A stretch of 64,000 nucleotides of DNA from Sphaerolaimus hirsutus (taxonomy: Eukaryota > Nematoda > Chromadorea > Monhysterida > Sphaerolaimidae), in contig OZ038450.1 in the NCBI GenBank assembly GCA_964036195.1, forward strand, positions 2,482,701 through 2,546,700. The letters run 5' to 3'. A program made the translations under genes and the position numbers. A model generated the notes under the pieces. The model worked only from the letters and a program-made list of their open reading frames with translations. It had not been told where the DNA came from and made no database searches. Of the stretch, positions 59,601 to 64,000 are shown one piece after another (positions within the stretch are counted from its first letter, which is position 1; each line of letters starts with the position of its first letter).

Positions 59601-62490
59601 AAAATCACAAACTCACACGTCATCAATCCTCATAGTGTAGGGTATGAACGTGAAAAAGGCAACGAGTTTCTTTGAATTGGCGGCGCGCACGCCGCAGTGC
59701 CACTGGGGGCGCCAGCCGGGGGTCAGGAGCGCCCACTTGAGGAAGGCGGGGCTGTAGTCGAAGCGGAACATGTGGTCGTCGTCCTCCACGTAGTTCTCGT
59801 TCAGCAGCGTGTACAGCTCCCGCAGCTCGCCCTCGTCGTTCACGTTCACGTCCGACCACTCGAATCCAGCCTCAAAGGGAACAATTACGAAAGTGATGAG
59901 AAAAGTGACAAATTGTTCAAGTGAAGTGACGGTTCTTTTTGGATACCTACTTGTCACTTATCATTTTTACATGTCAATTGAGTTAACACATTATTTTTCA
60001 GTCATACACTTGTTGAATTGGCAGAAACGCATAACATTTTCTGCTGTGAAAATTGACCCCGGTTCTTTAAATGGAAAAGGACGCCTTCAGCGACCCCGAA
60101 AAGTAAATTTACTTACAGCCTTATTGGGGCCCCGCACACTAGTTGACACAGCGAAATTTTTTTCCATGTGTCAACTCAAAAATGCTTCACGCATGCGCGT
60201 GCAGTTGACACATGGATGTTTTTTATGTAATTTCCATAAAACAAGTGTGTCAATAGGTTTCGGCAAATCACCTACATCAAACATTCTATTAATTTGGCAT
60301 ACTAAATGGGAAAATGTAAGCCTGTGCGTGCGTCTTGCTGCTACCATTTCTAGTATACATATCAAATTTTACTTACACTTGTGTCTACTGTTTCAGTTGA
60401 CACATTGAATATATGAATGTGTCAACAGACCAAATTTTGTAACATTACAGTGGCAAATGCATGCATGGTTGACACAAATGTATGAATGGTATGGTATGAA
60501 TGTATGGTTACACATGCAAAATTGCAAAATGTTACACTTTTATTGCCTTTTTCTGAGTACCCCTATTTTCCACCACTGATTTACTGCACTGCATTCAGTA
60601 GCAAAAGTAGTAGCATAAGTAGCATGCACTGCTACAGTTTTTTTGTTACAAATGGGATAGACACAAATGAATTTAGGTTATGTGAACAAAAAATTGTCAA
60701 CCTTTTTAATGTTTGTTTTATCAAATTGCTGATAAAAATATAGTAATGTCAGACAATCTACAATGATAGTGGCACTTATTTTTTCAAATTTCATTTCAAT
60801 TTTTACAATTTTGATTTTGAAATTTCAACTTTGAAATTTTGGTAAAATATATGGAAGTGAGAAGTTTGGCTAAATTGGCTGAAAATAGGTGAGGGTAAAT
60901 TGCTATTGTGAAAATCTAAAAGAAATATGAAAATTAGCGATTTCGGGTGAAAATAAGGGTAAAATTGCTCAAAAGCGCTCCAGATATAGCTAGATAGCTA
61001 GGCAATTCGCGGGGGGGGGGGGGTGTTCAGGGGAAAGTTGCCATAAAAATTTGTCCCATGGATAGATAGATAGCTGGGCGATTTGGGGTGGGGTTACCCG
61101 CCCACATTCTTACCCATGGGGGTCTAATGTGTCTATAACCCCAGCAACCCCCCCCCCCCCGAATTTTTTCCAGCTTTCTATCTATCCTGGAGGACCCTCA
61201 GTTATCCATCCAACTCCCCGAGGTGTCCAAATCTAGGAGACCCCTGTGCTTGATTTTCATCGTTCCTGTAATTGCGAAGCTTTTTTGTGTTATTTATTTG
61301 ATTTATAATCGTGACACTTACTTTTCGTCGTCTGTTACTTGTGATACCTTAAATTTTAGTGCTATTTAGTTGACCCGGATTTGCGATGTCAACTAGTGTG
61401 TGGGCCAATTGTTCGAGTAATAATCTAACCGGGAGAGAATATGGCTCCTGGCGAATTTCAGACGGGTCGCGATCAGGCTCAATCGGTCCCTCGTCGGCAC
61501 ACTCTTCGTCTAAAACAGAACACAGGAATATTTATACGATAATAATGAGAAAAATTTTTCTCGTAATCCACGGCTCAGCTAAAGTGGGTGATAAATATAT
61601 GCAAATCTTTTTTACTAGCCAGCGAAAGATTATGACCAAATTAAAGGTACGACGAAATTATTCTGCATCAACTCGAGAATAGGGTAGGAAAAACCAGTTA
61701 CCGTATTTCCTCGAAATAACCCCCTCAAAATGACCACTATGAATTAACACCCCCCCCCCAATTTAGTGTAGAGAACAGAACAGGGATTATACCATCTACA
61801 TACCCACATAACTCTTACATATGGCAGTTATCGTTGCATTTTTCCACGTCTGCGTCGTTACACACAACAAATTAGTACTGCTAGTTCAAACTAATTCTGG
61901 CGAAATAAACCCCCCCCCCTCGTTTACCTCCCCCTTCAAAATCTCTACTCTAAAATAAACCCCCGGGGGTAATTCGAGGAAATATGGTACTTTAAAAGAC
62001 CAAAACCCGGTGTGCATGTACACCCATGTAAAAATAGAGCGACGAGCGCTCTATTCGGTGCAATTTTCATAGAGAATTGACAGGACGAGGACCGATAAGG
62101 TATCAGCTGGAAGAATGCGGCTAGAGCTGCACCGGGTTTACATGTGCACAGACACACAGCCATTCAAAATTCAAAAAAGCATGATTAAACGAAAACGGAC
62201 CAAAAACTCACAAACTTACCAAATTTAGGCACAGGTTCAGTGTCCCAATGACGATAGTGCCTTTTCTTGGCCTCTTCCAATTTTCTGGGCGCCGAGCGGT
62301 TCGGCACATCACCCTCGAGTACTTTGGCCAATTTTTTCCGGTGCGAAAGCAATTGGCCCCCGGTCCCTTCGGTCTGCGTATCGACGCCGGCGCTCGGTTC
62401 CGGTGCCGTTTCGCCATTTTTGCCATTTTTTTCGCCAGCGATGGTCAATTCCGCCAGGCCGCTGGCGATGTCGCCCGCGCCGTTGGACAT
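50495..62490 (-). CDS. NMT: glycylpeptide N-tetradecanoyltransferase (NMT), copy B
   Basis: Nine exons totalling 1,365 bp (455 codons) splice in frame from AUG to the Glu-Lys before the last exon, and the product aligns with NMTs almost without gaps. It keeps [29 protein letters not shown] and AAYSFYNV. Exon 6 has the good acceptor that copy A lost. Oddities: KFSISTA instead of KFGxGDG, and FNAFSTAGV where most NMTs (and copy A) have an aromatic one residue earlier. The final exon, with the C-terminal carboxylate used in catalysis, was not found. Reading through the last donor would add 18 residues ending in KFL. Of the two copies this is the better candidate for function. Confidence 0.88.
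50763..51157. mobile_element. hAT-like CAGGG-family element, unit B only
   Basis: Left CAGGGTCGTATCCAGG, right CTTGGAATCACTG; flanks GGCAAGCG and GGCATGCG (50755-50762, 51158-51165). Unit A has a single GGCATGCG at 33728-33735. Contains GCGCGCGGACGCGC and C/G runs. Confidence 0.85.
51375..51690. mobile_element. CCGTATTT-family MITE with nested GGGCCCACACACAC MITE (unit B)
   Basis: Counterpart of 33973-34289 with nearly the same sequence; the right end GGTATTTCGGGGAAATAC lies 30 bp from NMT exon 8. Confidence 0.65.
51722..51892 (-). CDS. NMT: NMT copy B exon 8
   Basis: 171 bp, acceptor CGCGCAG, donor GTGCGT. Encodes [20 protein letters not shown] and [16 protein letters not shown]. Confidence 0.92.
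51951..52370. repeat. TATCTATC dispersed repeat member (unit B)
   Basis: Matches 35186-35640 with small deletions. The empty site for hAT 34549-35177 (ATAGAGGT) lies directly to its left. Confidence 0.55.
52614..53050. mobile_element. hAT-like CAGGG-family element, unit B only
   Basis: CAAGGACGTATCCAGG / CCTGGATACGTCCCTG with perfect duplication AGCTCAAT (52606-52613, 53051-53058). The empty site in unit A is 35872-35879. Contains GGCGCTGGCGCCAACGCC and TTTGCGCGCAA words. Confidence 0.92.
53077..53528. mobile_element. hAT-like element with GGGATCGGGATCGG repeats, unit B only
   Basis: TAGGGTTCAAAC / GTTTGAACCCTA with perfect duplication GTTGTGAT (53069-53076, 53529-53536); empty site in unit A at 35890-35897. 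Same family as 31287-32754, without the nested insertion. Confidence 0.93.
54317..54415 (-). CDS. NMT: NMT copy B exon 7
   Basis: 99 bp, acceptor TGACTGAG, donor GTGAGT. Encodes [20 protein letters not shown]-like sequence, collinear with copy A exon 7. Confidence 0.9.
54416..55306 (-). mobile_element. NMT copy B intron 6, same transposon-like intron
   Basis: Ends AGGGTTTAAAGGCGAT (left, one change from copy A) and ATCGCGTTTAAACCCT (right), again with TCACCAGA on both sides. The interior is shorter than in A and holds a mariner-type MITE (54673-54862). Confidence 0.78.
54673..54862. mobile_element. mariner-type MITE, unit B only
   Basis: TACACGGCGGACAGCATAC / GCTGTCCGCCGAGTA with TA duplicated (54671-54672, 54863-54864). 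Unit A has the uninterrupted GGATGGTACATGG at 39008-39020. 190 bp. Confidence 0.92.
55307..55378 (-). CDS. NMT: NMT copy B exon 6
   Basis: 72 bp, acceptor ACATTTTAG. Encodes [20 protein letters not shown] and LVIR. The last bases (ATAAGG) and donor GTTTAA come from the terminal repeat of the intron-forming element. An alternative donor GTGATA nine bases earlier would also keep frame. Confidence 0.87.
55486..55724. mobile_element. small inverted-repeat element (GGCCCACCGCACACTGC), unit B
   Basis: Counterpart of 40424-40662, same ends and interior with few substitutions. Confidence 0.72.
56252..56360 (-). CDS. NMT: NMT copy B exon 5
   Basis: 109 bp, acceptor TTGTCGCAG, donor GTTGGT after LDD; joins to exon 6 in phase 0, giving [15 protein letters not shown], the same length as other NMTs. 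Confidence 0.9.
56737..56907 (-). CDS. NMT: NMT copy B exon 4
   Basis: 171 bp, acceptor ATGTGCAG, donor GTGTGC. Encodes [19 protein letters not shown] and [15 protein letters not shown]. Confidence 0.92.
56977..57508. mobile_element. nested mariner-type MITEs
   Basis: TACTCGGCGGACCGCAAAG at the left and GTCCGCCGAGTA at the right enclose a second pair (TACTCGGCAGACGCG near 57101, CATCCGAGTA near 57372) and a 62-bp hAT. GGAGTGTTTCC(G/T)CGG occurs twice, marking two MITE right halves. Confidence 0.6.
57257..57318. mobile_element. 62-bp hAT-like miniature element
   Basis: TAGGGTTGGCCGAT... / ...TTCCAACCCTA flanked by the perfect duplication GTCATGAT (57249-57256, 57319-57326). A maximally deleted member of the 34549-35177 family. 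Confidence 0.88.
57636..57835. repeat. GGCGCCATTGGCGCC palindromic repeat
   Basis: Repeated GGCGCCATGGCGCC, TGGCGCCCTTTTTC and TTCAAATGGCGCCATGG words, each self-complementary. Similar short tracts lie in the CAGGG hAT elements and at 31165-31265. Confidence 0.7.
57836..59530. other. unit B-specific interval, no gene recognised
   Basis: Replaces most of the LINE found at this place in unit A. It contains AT-rich sequence like 12318-12465, ending TTTTTCGAATGCTAACC near 58225, a CGTACGCGTATTTTTCGAG stretch near 59025 and short A/T palindromes. No exon was recognised. Confidence 0.45.
59617..59870 (-). CDS. NMT: NMT copy B exon 3
   Basis: 254 bp, acceptor CCCTTTGAG, donor GTGAGT. Encodes [36 protein letters not shown] and the conserved QWHCGVR. 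Confidence 0.92.
60120..61410. mobile_element. element with GGCCCGCACACTAGTTGACA ends, unit B
   Basis: Counterpart of 45066-46450 in NMT intron 2, with the same inverted ends and an enclosed TATCTATC repeat member (60980-61255). Confidence 0.65.
61430..61509 (-). CDS. NMT: NMT copy B exon 2
   Basis: 80 bp, acceptor TGTTTTAG, donor GTTAGA. Encodes [15 protein letters not shown] and IRQEPYSLP. Confidence 0.88.
61701..61990. mobile_element. CCGTATTT-family MITE, unit B
   Basis: CCGTATTTCCTCGAAATAAC / GGGGGTAATTCGAGGAAATATGG beside TA. Counterpart of 46741-47013. Confidence 0.72.
62220..62490 (-). CDS. NMT: NMT copy B exon 1
   Basis: Starts [15 protein letters not shown], donor GTAAGT after PVPKF plus one base. 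Differs from copy A at a few residues, including LAKVLEG for LVKVLEG. Confidence 0.9.
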
Positions 62491-63093
62491 GTTAAAACGC
62501 GCAGTTTAGTTTCAGTCGAAAGAAATCGAGTGTACAAAAGGACGGAAAGATACAAGGTTGCGGGGCTCAGGCTACTGTTACAACGTGTACTGAAAATGAT
62601 CAACGGCAAATATATAGTTTTTACACTTTTACACTTTACACCATGAATGAGTTTTGGATTTAGGTTATGGAGTTTTTGCACATGAGTTTTCCACACACAG
62701 CCACAATCAATGGAGCACCACACACAGCGCTATAAAAATTGTACGACTGTGCATTTTAGAAGTCAAAATTGGCAAGGGCAGTTCGAACGTTTTTTTTTGT
62801 AAGGTAGGAATTCAAACTCGGAAAAAAGGAGGGGTGGACAACAAGGTAGTAGTCACCCAGCTACTGTTACAACGTGTAAATACGTAAAAAAAAGTTATAT
62901 GGTTTTTACACTTTTTCTCCAAGATTGAGTTTTGGTGGTTGATTACATAAAACCACTGGGTGCAACACGCATAAATTGATCTCGCATCTTAACTATGCCA
63001 GTGCATAAAAATCGTCATGGAATACCGTATATAATTAACTTGATTGACGTTAATTTAAAGACGTGTGTTTAGTTAGTCGGCAAACTAGTTGAC

Positions 63094-63750
63094 AAAGAGG
63101 GTGCACTTGTACGCATGCCTGGTACGCACATACGCCCGGCACGCACATTATGAAACCTGGTGCGCACAAACGTTCGGTACGCACATAACTGAACAAGAAA
63201 ACCCGAAATTTGAATTTTTTTGGCAGTTTACCAAGAAGTCAAGTAATAAGCCATTTGCATAAATTGAAAAAATGTGAAAATTCAAATGGCTTATCACTTG
63301 ACTTCTCGGTGAAATCAAAATTTCGATCTTTCTTGTCACTTGAACACTTGGTAAAGTGACAAGAAAAATAAAAAATTTGATTTCTTTTTCAGTTGACCGA
63401 GAAGTCAAGTGACAAGACATTTCAATTGTACATGACATTTTCCTAAATTTAAAATATCATGTAAAATTGAAATGCCTTGACACTTGACTTCTCAGTCAAT
63501 TGAAAAATAATAATCAAATTTTAGATTTTTTTCAGTTGATCGAGAAGTCAGTAACAAGACATTCGAATTTTACATGACATTTTCAATTTATGAAAATGTT
63601 TTGTCACTTGACCTGACCAGTCGCCAAAACTCATAACTGAAACTTGAAAACTGCAAAAAATGCACATAGCACCAGTTATGTGCGTTCCGGGCCTTTGTGC
63701 GTGCCGGGTTTTCATTTTGTGCGTGCCCGGCGTATGTGAGTAGGAGGCCT
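63094..63750. mobile_element. inverted-repeat element with serial hairpins
   Basis: Outer ends share GTACGCACATACGCCCGGCACG-like words in inverse orientation (left near 63100-63185, right near 63680-63740). Between them lie several hairpins built from GAGAAGTCAAGTGACAAG and its complement. It interrupts sequence that continues in unit A near 47740-47790. No coding sequence. Confidence 0.6.
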
Positions 63751-64000
63751 GGCCCTTTACAAATACGACAACTGAAAACGAATACGAAAACGAAACTACA
63801 CACTCAATTATAGAGTCATCAAATAGACACCGAGAAGGACTATAAAAAGTATACAAATGTAGTATAAAACATCCTACATTTGCACATGATGGCACTTCAC
63901 TGAATAGTATGTGATACTGGGGTCAAAAATGCACACTGGTGCCAATTCCGCGAGTTGAGACATAAAAAAACCAATTAGAAGTGAAAAGTAAAAAGAAAAG

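Larger units (their letters stand above)
49370..64000. repeat. tandem duplication, unit B (contains NMT copy B)
   Basis: Direct repeat of 33090-48000, running off the window end. Exons and intron boundaries are collinear with unit A. It carries four insertions absent from A (50763, 52614, 53077, 54673) and lacks four present in A (34549, 36455, 41794, 44717). Confidence 0.85.

Overview
The window is eukaryotic, almost certainly from an invertebrate animal. Its host genes are cut into short exons by GT-AG introns. A full-length BEL/Pao retroelement, a family typical of animals, fills the first 11.5 kb. The rest is dense with DNA transposons nested in one another. No bacterial gene organisation, CRISPR array, rRNA or convincing tRNA was seen. 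Species cannot be fixed from this sequence. Compact exons inside introns packed with non-autonomous elements would suit a fast-evolving marine invertebrate such as a tunicate, but that is inference.

Layout. (1) 1-11463: a young BEL/Pao element. The window starts inside the 5' LTR, whose last 239 bp match the 3' LTR without a difference. Between them is one unbroken 2,900-codon frame encoding gag, aspartic protease, reverse transcriptase/RNase H, integrase and an envelope-like membrane glycoprotein. (2) 13.1-30.2 kb, minus strand: at least 18 exons of one alpha-helical-repeat (pentatricopeptide-like) protein. Most joins were checked by splice sites and matching phase; a few are unresolved. Its introns hold mariner-type MITEs, hAT elements, foldback repeats and a 4.9-kb Mutator-like composite carrying a transposase fragment. 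(3) 31.3-32.8 kb: a hAT-type element nested inside another. (4) 33.1-64.0 kb: a tandem duplication whose two units each carry an N-myristoyltransferase (NMT) gene on the minus strand, copy A at 33467-47514 and copy B at 50495-62490. Nine exons per copy are placed to the base and give a gap-free 455-codon product in copy B. The tiny conserved last exon was not found. The copies differ by about 4 % in exon 3 and by at least eight transposon insertions, each with its empty site visible in the other copy.

Two themes stand out. First, NMT intron 6 has transposon-like inverted ends (AGGGTTTAAACGCGAT) and a duplicated 8-bp target in the coding sequence, as expected if the intron arose by insertion of a DNA transposon (an introner). 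Second, a set of hAT-like families shares short TAGGG-type ends and 8-bp target duplications, but each fills its subterminal regions with its own simple repeat. The NMT copies may be real paralogues or two haplotypes placed in tandem by the assembler; both lack the family's KFGxGDG signature, and copy A has a rewritten exon-6 acceptor.
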